A DNA stretch of 64,000 bases. It comes from Bifidobacterium panos (GTDB taxonomy: Bacteria > Actinomycetota > Actinomycetes > Actinomycetales > Bifidobacteriaceae). Shown one piece after another: positions 1 through 7,293 of this stretch. Under the pieces are notes generated by a model. It was given only the letters and a program-made list of their open reading frames with translations, had not been told where the DNA came from and made no database searches. The stretch is from assembly GCF_012932445.1 (NCBI RefSeq), contig NZ_JAAIIJ010000021.1, positions 1 to 64,000 on the forward strand, written 5' to 3'. Within the stretch, counting starts at the first letter, position 1; the number at the start of each line of letters is the position of its first letter. The position numbers and the translations under genes are program-made.

Positions 1-11
1 ACCAGTCGTGT

Positions 12-44
12 TCGACGACAGCGTCGGAGGTGTATAAGAGACAG
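12..44. other. Nextera transposase adapter remnant at contig end
   Basis: These 33 bases align without gaps to the Illumina Nextera Read 1 transposase adapter, with four mismatches. The last 15 bases, GTGTATAAGAGACAG at 30-44, match the Tn5 mosaic end exactly. This is library sequence and not genomic DNA, so genomic sequence starts at about base 45. Confidence 0.9.
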
Positions 45-128
45 ACTGAGGGTGGTCCCACTAAGCACGTGTCTGGTGGAACCACCCTCAGTCAGCCTGA
101 CGGCCGACAGCTCCCGCCAGCGGGAGCC
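45..128. repeat. Structured intergenic repeat, copy 1 of 3
   Basis: ACTGAGGGTGGT at 45-56 pairs with the complementary ACCACCCTCAGT about 25 bases downstream, followed by a short GC-rich hairpin flanked by GGCCGACAGC and a GGGAG block. The same layout recurs at 21340-21435 and 30893-31006 with different loop sequence. It is non-coding. It could be an exported terminator or an extended palindromic repeat; function is unknown. Confidence 0.6.
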
Positions 129-137
129 TAGGACGGG

Positions 138-420
138 CCGAACCGGCTACGTCAGAATGACCTAGGCGGATGTTGCCGTGTGAGACGTAAGACTTGGCCT
201 ACCGGCCCGGAGGGTGTCGAACACGGCAACATCCGCCGCCAAACACCGGACTAGTCAAACAACACGCAAACCTGACGGAACAGCGAAACGCACTGAGAAC
301 GAAATAGCGATATGCACACTAAGAACGAAGACGACGGGCACCGCGACCCAAAACAAACTGAGAACGATAGCAACGCGCACTGTGACTCACAGCACACCCG
401 GAACGACTCCGCACCGCCGA
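138..420. repeat. Long-hairpin repeat followed by degenerate CTGAGAACG repeats
   Basis: GGCGGATGTTGCCGTGT at 165-181 is perfectly complementary to 221-237, giving a 17-bp stem with a 39-base loop. It is followed by loosely repeated short units built on CACTGAGAACGA. A closely related copy lies at 31017-31300 (stem 31042-31063 and 31094-31115) and a right-arm-only copy begins near 31392. The short open frames across this stretch look accidental because they run through the repeat. Confidence 0.6.
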
Positions 421-475
421 CGCAATGACACAGAGGACACGGCACAGCGCAGCGAAAGCGAGGGCGGATATGCTA

Positions 476-634
476 TCATCGGGATGGAATCGCTCGCTGT
501 ACTTCCACGCGCAGGACGATCTGTACGTTATCACCCACGGCTTCGCGAAAAAGACCCAGAAAACACCACGGCGCGAGAAAACACATGCACGCACCGTGCG
601 CGACCTATGGAAACGAGGTAACCATGACAGCTGA
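476..634 (+). pseudogene. Truncated HigB/Gp49-type toxin (C-terminal half only)
   Basis: The frame ending at 634 reads LYFHAQDDLYVITHGF, then KKTQKTPRRE and a basic tail. This is the characteristic C-terminal half of the RelE-superfamily HigB/Gp49 toxins (LHGFxKKTQKTP). The N-terminal half is missing and is replaced upstream by the intergenic repeat ending near 470. The stop overlaps the antitoxin start by 11 bases, the usual arrangement for toxin-first HigBA operons. The remaining ~50 residues are unlikely to make an active toxin. The family assignment rests on the motif; the loss of the N-terminus is seen directly. Confidence 0.75.
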
Positions 635-923
635 AACGAACCGCCCGCACATCGACGAGCTTATCAAGCACTACAGCGACAGCGACCCGAAGTTCGCCCG
701 GGAATACGAACGGGAGAAAGCCCGGCTGGAAACGGCCGCGGCGCTCATGCAACTGCGCGAACGGCAAGGACTCTCCCAGCGCGAACTCGCCAAACTGGTG
801 CACAAACCACAGTCGACCATCGCACGCATCGAATCAGGGCGAATGAATCCCACCATCGGCCTGCTCGAACAAATCGCCCACACGCTGCACAAACAACTGC
901 GCATCTCTTTCATCGACGCGTAA
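624..923 (+). CDS. HigA-like XRE-family antitoxin, toxin partner truncated
   Basis: This 99-residue protein has an N-terminal acidic and helical lead and an HTH_3/XRE domain at about residues 35-90. The helix-turn-helix core is [20 protein letters not shown]. Start ATG 624 follows GAGGTAACC and overlaps the toxin remnant's stop at 634. By family it should bind its own operator and neutralise the HigB-type nuclease encoded just upstream, but that toxin survives only as a C-terminal fragment. The antitoxin itself looks intact, so it may persist as a stand-alone regulator or protect against related toxins. A longer start at 585 is possible but has no better ribosome-binding site. Confidence 0.8.
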   Translation: MTAETNRPHIDELIKHYSDSDPKFAREYEREKARLETAAALMQLRERQGLSQRELAKLVHKPQSTIARIESGRMNPTIGLLEQIAHTLHKQLRISFIDA

Positions 924-924
924 C

Positions 925-1085
925 ACACCACAATGCGACGCAGCAGTTCAATGGCGACGATATTCTCATACGCGCGCCCATAGTCAAGGTTGCGCGTGCC
1001 CAGTTTGGCGTAACGGAACGCATGGTCGCACAGGTAATACTTGTCCCCGGACGCAAGATATTTCCTGTGAGTTTCATCGCCTCTT
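925..1085 (-). pseudogene. Remnant of an AAA/DUF4143 ATPase
   Basis: Read on the minus strand, the fragment gives [20 protein letters not shown], then [14 protein letters not shown] and IVAIELLRR. This is the centre of the DUF4143 domain, including the conserved YEN(I/V)VA..EL motif found in the complete genes of this window. No Walker motifs remain, and the sequence runs without a natural end into the antitoxin gene. The fragment most resembles the subfamily of the gene at 34827-36125. Like that gene it sits downstream of a palindrome (1094-1134), so the palindrome may be its former operator. Confidence 0.7.
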
Positions 1086-1093
1086 CCGTACTT

Positions 1094-1134
1094 CTATTAC
1101 GCAAAAATGAAAAATATTGATTTCTGCGTAATAG
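1094..1134. promoter_or_regulatory. Palindrome CTATTACGCA/TGCGTAATAG
   Basis: Two perfectly complementary 10-base arms (1094-1103 and 1125-1134) enclose a 21-base AT-rich loop. It lies just upstream, in the minus direction, of the AAA/DUF4143 remnant. Its position and style match the 44-bp palindrome upstream of the intact gene at 34827-36125. A role as operator is inferred. Confidence 0.5.
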
Positions 1135-1322
1135 GATAACTCGATTCGAAGGCTTCCGCGAGAGACACCGGACTGGGATGGCGGGATGCACACTGAGAAC
1201 GCAATGTTCGAGCACTGTGACTCGGGACGCGCTGGGAACGACTTTGCTGCGTTGGCGGGATGGTGCGGAGGGCACGGGATTGGCTGGTTACCGTCAAACG
1301 GCGCCGTCGGTTACGGGCGAAA

Positions 1323-1345
1323 CGAAGAGCCCACTGGGCTCTTCG
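1323..1345 (-). terminator. Perfect 10-bp hairpin CGAAGAGCCC/GGGCTCTTCG
   Basis: The hairpin has perfect 10-base arms and a 3-base loop, 60 bases past the stop of the minus-strand surface-protein gene. There is only a weak T-run on the minus strand. The same hairpin occurs at 21480-21502, and a compensated variant at 31365-31387. It may act as a terminator or be part of the dispersed repeat family. The surrounding 1140-1404 has no gene I can support. Confidence 0.45.
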
Positions 1346-1404
1346 TCCCGCGAAATGATGAGGAACGAGGCCGGCCGTGTCAAAGGCCGGGCCCCAATCC
1401 TCGA

Positions 1405-4053
1405 TTACAATTGACGGACTCTTAGCGCGGCGGCGATTGCGCTGGCGGTATCCAAACTTACCGCTTGCGTGCCGCCGACCACATACGCTGTGGACACCTT
1501 GCCGCCGAACTGATAGCGCGCAAAATGGACGGACGCGCTGTACCGACTCTCGACCAGCAAAATCGGAGCCCCGTTGCGACCGGCCAGCGGACCTGCCACC
1601 AAGGCGTCGGGGAAATCGCTTCCCTTGGCAAACACCGCGCCATTCGCGCCCAAGCCATTCCTCAGCGCCCACTGAGCGAAGATCACGCTCGTCTGGTAGC
1701 GGTCGGGGCCGCCCAGGCGTATGCAGCCCGGCAGACCGTTCGTATGCTTGGGAGGCACGGCGGTGTGGCCACCGACAACCGCTACTTTCCTGAATTTCGT
1801 GAGCGCCGCGCGATGGTGGTGCCTCAAGCCGCTGTGCGGGTTGGACAGGAACACCGGTGCCTTGCACTTATAGGCATAGGAACTGACGCTCAGCGCATCC
1901 GCGTAATCCTCGCCCGTGGCCATTATCGCCGTTGCTTTCCACAAACCTCTGCCACGCTGGTAGAGCATATACGCAGTTTCGTAACGGTCGGCACCGCCGT
2001 GACGCTCCACGGCGCGCGCATACTTGCTCAGCTGCCATTGCACATGCTTGGAGACCGCTTGAGGGCCGCCCGCGATAATGATGCGCTTCGGCTTCAGACG
2101 CCCCAGCTCCGCAGCCGCCTGCGGGGACAGCGAGCTTGGCGTGGTTAGCACGATCGACGCGTTCAACGCGCCCGCCAAGCCCGAGGCCGCTAGGGCGTCA
2201 GGATAGTTCTCGCCGCTGGCCACGATCACCGTGCTGACGGTTTGTGGATGCGACTCCCTTACAATTCTGCTCATCGTGTCGTAACGGCCGGGACCGCCCA
2301 AACGCTTCAGCTGCGGTATCGGTTTCCACTGCGCATGCAAGGTTATTGGCCTGTGCACCAGACTGTCGAAATTGTATCGCTGCCTGCCGGCCGCGTCCGC
2401 TGTCCAGCCGACGAACGTATACCCGGTGCGCCGTGGGTCGCTTGGCCTGGATGCTTTCGTGCCGCTGGTCACCTGTTGTGACGGTACCGTGCTGCCACCA
2501 TGCGTGTCGAATTGCACCGTGTATTTTGTTGCCGGCTTCTTTGGAATTGGCTGCCACTGCGCGTACAAGGTGACTACGGCGCCGTCGTTCTTGCCCAAGT
2601 CCTTTACGTCCTGTCCGTCCGAGTACGATTTGCCACGGCCATCGGACTGAGTGTTCCAGCCTGTGAATTTGTAGTCAGTACGGGTGAAATTGTTCGTCCG
2701 CAATGCCTGTGTGCTGCCGGAAGTGAACAACTGTTCAGTCGTGACACCGGTGCCATCGTTCCTGTCGAACTTCACCCTGTAGCTGTAAGTCGTGGCATCA
2801 TAACCAGCCACATACGTAGCAGCATAGGAGGTGGGAATCCCAAACGGGTCATATTCCTTACCTGTGGATTCATCCCGCCACCGGTGCGTCGCCTGATGAC
2901 CGGGCTTATGCGGTGAATGCGGCTTCCCGAGACCAAGACCACCGAGAGGAAGTTTGAATCCTGCTCCCAGCGTCAACCGCTCCAACTTAGAAAGACCGGC
3001 AAGGGCATTCTCGAAATCCGTCATTCTCGCCGTATTGAAACTCGCCAGATTCAAAGACGACAATTGTTTGCATTCAAAGAACATCTGGCTTATGTCCGTC
3101 ACGTTGGGCGTACTGAAATTCGACAAATTAAGGGATACCAGAGAATGGCAACCTCGAAACATGCCGTCCATCTTCTCGACCAGCGACGTATCGAAACTCG
3201 ACAAATTCAAGGACGTCAAGGAACGGCAATCGGAAAACATCTCGCTCATATCTGCCACGCTGGACGTATTAAAACGTAATAGACCAAGAGATGACAACTG
3301 CTTGCACCCGGCGAACATATAGCTCATGTTCTCCACGCTGAATGTATTGAAATTCTGCAAATTCAGAGACATCAACAACTCACAGCCCCGAAACATGAAC
3401 TCCATATCCGTTACCTTCGACGTATTGAAACTCGACAGATTCAGAGACGTCAAAGACTTACAGCCATCAAACATGTTGCTCAGATTTGTCACCTTCACGG
3501 TATTGAAATTCCACAGATCCAGAGACGCTAAAGACGTACAACCAGCGAACATGAAGCTCATGTCCTTCACATTCGACGTATTAACCCGGTCGAGGTGAAC
3601 GATGGCAGCCAGGGAAGACCAGCCGTTAAACAGATAACTTGAGTCTTCCGGAAAAGCCGGGTACATGCCGTCGGCACTATATTCCACATTCCACGTGCCG
3701 TTAGTGTTGCTTGTCGCGCAACCCGTAACCGACCCATCGTGGTCCGTGGATGCATCCCAACAATTTGCATTTGTGGCACTTGTGGACTTGGCGTTAGAGA
3801 ACGTGACCCTCCTGACCTTGCTACGATCCACGGGGTTGTTAGATTCATCCCTGCCAAGTGCAGCAACAGCAGTACCACTGGTTCCAACCCTCTTCCCCAA
3901 CACTCCCTTGGAACCCTCCGGAGCCGCCTGGGCCTGTACGGCGGTCGCGGGACAGCACAGCACCACCAGGGCCATGACCACCGCCAACACGACCATCGAC
4001 CTCATCAACATTCTGTGGCGCTGCAAAAACGCCCGGGTGGGCATACGTCTCAT
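1405..4053 (-). CDS. Surface protein: DUF285/BspA repeats, InlB B-repeats, CW_binding_2
   Basis: The 882-residue protein is predicted to be secreted. ATG 4053 follows TAAGGAGTCACA. A basic and hydrophobic signal peptide ends around residue 43 (VQAQA). Residues ~75-355 hold DUF285/BspA-type repeats built on MFxGCxSLxSLxLSxFxT. Residues ~430-585 hold two or three InlB B-repeat (Flg_new) units with FxGWxxxxxG and LYAQW signatures. From ~590 to the end there are three cell-wall-binding type 2 repeats (GGxxRYxT, SGENYPDALAASGLAG and two relatives). This points to non-covalent wall attachment at the C-terminus and a ligand-binding N-terminus, for example mucus or host-protein adhesion. The ligand is not predictable. 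It is divergent from prs. Confidence 0.85.
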   Translation of the reverse strand: MRRMPTRAFLQRHRMLMRSMVVLAVVMALVVLCCPATAVQAQAAPEGSKGVLGKRVGTSGTAVAALGRDESNNPVDRSKVRRVTFSNAKSTSATNANCWDASTDHDGSVTGCATSNTNGTWNVEYSADGMYPAFPEDSSYLFNGWSSLAAIVHLDRVNTSNVKDMSFMFAGCTSLASLDLWNFNTVKVTNLSNMFDGCKSLTSLNLSSFNTSKVTDMEFMFRGCELLMSLNLQNFNTFSVENMSYMFAGCKQLSSLGLLRFNTSSVADMSEMFSDCRSLTSLNLSSFDTSLVEKMDGMFRGCHSLVSLNLSNFSTPNVTDISQMFFECKQLSSLNLASFNTARMTDFENALAGLSKLERLTLGAGFKLPLGGLGLGKPHSPHKPGHQATHRWRDESTGKEYDPFGIPTSYAATYVAGYDATTYSYRVKFDRNDGTGVTTEQLFTSGSTQALRTNNFTRTDYKFTGWNTQSDGRGKSYSDGQDVKDLGKNDGAVVTLYAQWQPIPKKPATKYTVQFDTHGGSTVPSQQVTSGTKASRPSDPRRTGYTFVGWTADAAGRQRYNFDSLVHRPITLHAQWKPIPQLKRLGGPGRYDTMSRIVRESHPQTVSTVIVASGENYPDALAASGLAGALNASIVLTTPSSLSPQAAAELGRLKPKRIIIAGGPQAVSKHVQWQLSKYARAVERHGGADRYETAYMLYQRGRGLWKATAIMATGEDYADALSVSSYAYKCKAPVFLSNPHSGLRHHHRAALTKFRKVAVVGGHTAVPPKHTNGLPGCIRLGGPDRYQTSVIFAQWALRNGLGANGAVFAKGSDFPDALVAGPLAGRNGAPILLVESRYSASVHFARYQFGGKVSTAYVVGGTQAVSLDTASAIAAALRVRQL

Positions 4054-4277
4054 TGTGACTCCTTATAAAAAGTGTTTTTCCTATCCACTATCGAGAACAA
4101 ACAACCCACCCCGCAAACCCCGAAAACTGGGGCAATACCACCCCGATATTCCCCCGCCGGCGAGCAGCGATGCCCGCCGATTGCCGCGCGAGACAGGGCG
4201 ACACGCAGTGCCCGCCTGCGGGTACACTGAAAAAGGCTCACTCGGCTCGCACACGATGAAGGACGGCACAGGCGGAT

Positions 4278-5291
4278 ATGTCAACGATTCTTGAGGGCAC
4301 CCCGGATAAGCGCATGGCATTGGTCACCGGCCGTTCCTACCCCGAGCTGGCCACGGAAATCGCCGACTGCCTTGGCACGAAGGTGCTTGAAACCGCCGCC
4401 TACGATTTTGCGAACGGCGAAATGTACGTGCGTTACACGGAGCCGGTGCGTGGCGCGGACATGTTCGTGCTGCAATGCCATTCGGGCGATATCAACAAGT
4501 GGATCATGGAACAGCTGATCATGGTGGACGCACTCAAGCGCGCCTCCGCACGCACCATCACCGTCGTCGCGCCGTTCATGGGTTATTCGCGTCAGGACAA
4601 GAAGCATCAGGGGCGCGAGCCGATTACCGCGCGGCTGGTGTATGACCTGTTCCGCACAGCCGGGGCCACCCGCATCATGACGGTCGATCTGCACGCCGCC
4701 CAGGAGCAGGGTTTCTTCGATGCGCCCGTGGACCACCTGACGGCCATGCCGGTGCTCATCGATTACGTGCGCGGCCATTTGCCGCTGGAGAACACCACCA
4801 TCGTTTCGCCCGATGCCGGGCGCATCAAAGTGTCCGAGCAGTGGGCCGCCAAGCTCGGCGGGCTGCCGCTCGCGTTCATTCACAAGAGCCGCGACATCAC
4901 GCGCCCGAACCATGCCGAGGCGCATGGCATCATCGGCGAAGTGGCTGGCCGCGACTGCGTGGTGGTGGACGACATGATCGACACCGCCGGCACCATTTGC
5001 GAGGCCGTGCGCACGTTGCGCGAGGGCGGCGCGAAAAGCGTCACATTGGTGGCCACGCACGGACTGCTGTCCGGCCCCGCCGTCGAGCGCTTGCGCGATT
5101 GCGGCGCGCGCGAAATCGTGCTGATGGACACCGTGCCGATTCCGGCCGGAAAGCGTTTGCCGAACATGACGGTGCTCTCGGTGGCGCCGCTGCTGGCCGC
5201 CGGCATCCGCTCCGTCTTCGAGGAAGGCTCCGTCGCCACCCTGCTAGAAGGCCTCCCCGAAGACATGCGCCCCCGCAACATCTATGCCTAA
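4278..5291 (+). CDS. prs: Ribose-phosphate pyrophosphokinase (PRPP synthetase)
   Basis: The protein is predicted to make 5-phosphoribosyl-1-pyrophosphate from ribose-5-phosphate and ATP in the cytosol, feeding purine, pyrimidine, histidine and tryptophan synthesis. At 337 residues it is a little longer than most bacterial Prs. It keeps the family's landmarks: the N-terminal FANGEMYVRY segment, YSRQDKKHQGREPITARL, VDLHAAQ, and the PRPP loop VVVDDMIDTAGT near residues 230-241. Start ATG 4278 lies just after GGCGGAT. The gene converges on the ABC transporter with only 13 bases between stops. The divergence within the family suggests the second bifidobacterial paralogue group, which I cannot resolve from sequence alone. 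Confidence 0.9.
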   Translation: MSTILEGTPDKRMALVTGRSYPELATEIADCLGTKVLETAAYDFANGEMYVRYTEPVRGADMFVLQCHSGDINKWIMEQLIMVDALKRASARTITVVAPFMGYSRQDKKHQGREPITARLVYDLFRTAGATRIMTVDLHAAQEQGFFDAPVDHLTAMPVLIDYVRGHLPLENTTIVSPDAGRIKVSEQWAAKLGGLPLAFIHKSRDITRPNHAEAHGIIGEVAGRDCVVVDDMIDTAGTICEAVRTLREGGAKSVTLVATHGLLSGPAVERLRDCGAREIVLMDTVPIPAGKRLPNMTVLSVAPLLAAGIRSVFEEGSVATLLEGLPEDMRPRNIYA

Positions 5292-5304
5292 AGCTCTCTC
5301 TCAT

Positions 5305-7149
5305 TCAGTTGGTGAGGGCGAACTGGGAGTTGTAGAGGTCGGCGTAGAAGCCGCGCTTGGCGAGCAGTTCGGTGTGCGTGCCGCGCTCAACGATGTCGCC
5401 GCCGTTCATCACCAGAATCATGTCGGCGTCGCGGATGGTGGACAGACGGTGCGCAATGACGAAGCTGGTGCGCCCCACGGTCAGCGCGTCCATCGCCTTC
5501 TGGATCAGCTCTTCGGTGCGGGTGTCGACCGAGGATGTCGCCTCGTCGAGAATAAGGATGGGCGCGTCCTCCACCATTGCGCGGGCGATGGTGAGCAACT
5601 GCTTCTGGCCTTGCGAGAGCGAGGACGTCTCGTCGAGCACCGTGTCGTAACCGTCCGGCAACGACCTGATGTAGCGGTCGAGCCCCACAGCCTCGCACGC
5701 TGCGACGATCTGCTCGTCACTCACGCCTTGCTTGGAATAGGCAACATTCTCGCGCACTGTGCCGCGGAACACCCACGTGTCCTGCAGCACCATGGAAAAC
5801 TGGTCGTGCACATTCCAGCGCGGCACCGAGCGGGTATCCACGCCGTCAATCAAAATCGAGCCGCCGGAGATTTCATAGAAGCGCATCAAGAGGTTCACCA
5901 TCGTGGTTTTGCCCGCGCCCGTAGGCCCGACGATGGCGACCTTCTGGCCGGACTTCACCTCGGCCGAGAAATCGTGGATGATAGTCTTATCCGGTTCGTA
6001 GCCGAAGCTCACATGATCGAACGTCACGTCGCCACGCACTGAACCATCGGAGTTCTCGGCGGCGCACCCCAGCAACGGCTGCTTGCCCGATTCATCTGCC
6101 ATCTCAGGCTCCTCAAGGAAGCCGAACACGCGCTCGGAGGCGGCGGCGCAACGCTGCAGATTCTGGAACGCCTGGGCGAACTGCGCGAGCGGCTGGGTGA
6201 ACAGACGGATATACATCATGAACGCCACAATCACGCCAAACTCGATCTGGCCGTTTATGGCGAGCACCGCACCCACCACGCACACCACCACATAGCCGAA
6301 GTTGCCGATGAAGTTCATCAGCGGCATCATCAGGCCGGAAAGAAACTGGCTTTTCCAGCCGGATTCATACAAGTCGTTGTTGTAACGCTCGAAACGCGCG
6401 ATGGAATCAGATTCGCCACAGTATGCCTTGACCACCGTGTGACCTGTGTACATCTCCTCGACATGGCCGTTCACGTCGCCCAGGGCGATCTGCTGGCGGG
6501 AGAAGTACTTCTGCGAGAACTTCATAATCACGCCCATAATCACCAGACCGAGCAGGCTGGAGCCGATGGCACACAGCGTCATGATGACGTTGTTGTAGAA
6601 CATCATGACGAGTGCGCCGAAGAACAGCGTGACGGAGGTGATCAGGGAGCCGAGCGACTGACCCAGCGTCTGGCCGATGGCGTCGACGTCGTTGGTGATG
6701 CGGCTCAGCACGTCGCCATAGCTGACCTTGTCGAAATACTTGAGCGGCAACTTGTTGATCTTCACGCTGATGGCCTCGCGCAACTGCTGGGCGGTGCGCT
6801 GGGTGACATTCGCCATCATCCAGCTTTGCACGTAACACAGCACGGCATAGCCGACATACAGCGCCACCAGCAGCCAAGCGATGCGGTTCACGGCGGCAAA
6901 GTCGATGGAACGCAGCACCGGCTTGCCCTGCACGACGGCCGGCAGCCCCTTGGCGATCTCGTTGGTCATGTCCTTAAGCTTGTCCGGCCCGATGATCTGG
7001 CAGACGGTGCCCGCCGCGCCCAGCACCAGCGCGACGATGATGGCGGGAATGTAGCGGCGGCAGAAACGCACGAGTTTCTTCATCACCGCACCGAAGTTCT
7101 TCGGCTTTTCGACCGGCCCGCGACCCGGCCCCATGTGTCCTCTTGGCAT
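5305..7149 (-). CDS. ABC exporter, permease-ATPase fusion (second half of pair)
   Basis: This 614-residue type IV (ABCB-like) half-transporter has six membrane helices in residues ~30-330 and a C-terminal ATPase. The ATPase has Walker A GPTGAGKTT, signature LSQGQ, and Walker B ILILDEATSSVD with the catalytic glutamate intact. It pairs with the upstream half-transporter (7294-9201), whose ATPase has a degenerate site, as in LmrCD/BmrCD-type heterodimeric multidrug exporters. ATG 7149 follows AAGGACTTAGAAACA. The MarR gene upstream on the same strand suggests drug- or bile-responsive control. The substrate is not determinable. Confidence 0.88.
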   Translation of the reverse strand: MPRGHMGPGRGPVEKPKNFGAVMKKLVRFCRRYIPAIIVALVLGAAGTVCQIIGPDKLKDMTNEIAKGLPAVVQGKPVLRSIDFAAVNRIAWLLVALYVGYAVLCYVQSWMMANVTQRTAQQLREAISVKINKLPLKYFDKVSYGDVLSRITNDVDAIGQTLGQSLGSLITSVTLFFGALVMMFYNNVIMTLCAIGSSLLGLVIMGVIMKFSQKYFSRQQIALGDVNGHVEEMYTGHTVVKAYCGESDSIARFERYNNDLYESGWKSQFLSGLMMPLMNFIGNFGYVVVCVVGAVLAINGQIEFGVIVAFMMYIRLFTQPLAQFAQAFQNLQRCAAASERVFGFLEEPEMADESGKQPLLGCAAENSDGSVRGDVTFDHVSFGYEPDKTIIHDFSAEVKSGQKVAIVGPTGAGKTTMVNLLMRFYEISGGSILIDGVDTRSVPRWNVHDQFSMVLQDTWVFRGTVRENVAYSKQGVSDEQIVAACEAVGLDRYIRSLPDGYDTVLDETSSLSQGQKQLLTIARAMVEDAPILILDEATSSVDTRTEELIQKAMDALTVGRTSFVIAHRLSTIRDADMILVMNGGDIVERGTHTELLAKRGFYADLYNSQFALTN

Positions 7150-7204
7150 TGTTTCTAAGTCCTTAAATTATTTTCTCGGCGTGCGCTGGCGGGAGCTGTC
7201 AGTG

Positions 7205-7286
7205 CAACTTGGCTGAGGGTGGCTGCTTATAGGCGATTGCTTATAAGTGGCTGCTTACAGGCGATTTACTTATAGGCGATTTGCGA
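7205..7286. repeat. Short tandem GCTTATAGGCGATT-like repeats between ABC genes
   Basis: Four degenerate copies of a 14-15 base unit (GCTTATAGGCGATT, GCTTATAAGTGGCT, GCTTACAGGCGATT, ACTTATAGGCGATT) fill the gap between the two exporter halves. The last copy abuts the 3' end of the upstream gene. They may have arisen by slippage. No regulatory role can be shown. Confidence 0.55.
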
Positions 7287-7293
7287 ACCGAAG

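Noticed and set aside
214..621. 135-codon plus frame at the left end
   Set aside because: It translates through the long-hairpin repeat and the degenerate units. Composition is T/R-rich, and the related repeat at 31 kb does not keep the frame.
5284..6042. 252-codon plus frame after prs
   Set aside because: It lies opposite the ATPase domain of the ABC exporter, without motifs of its own.
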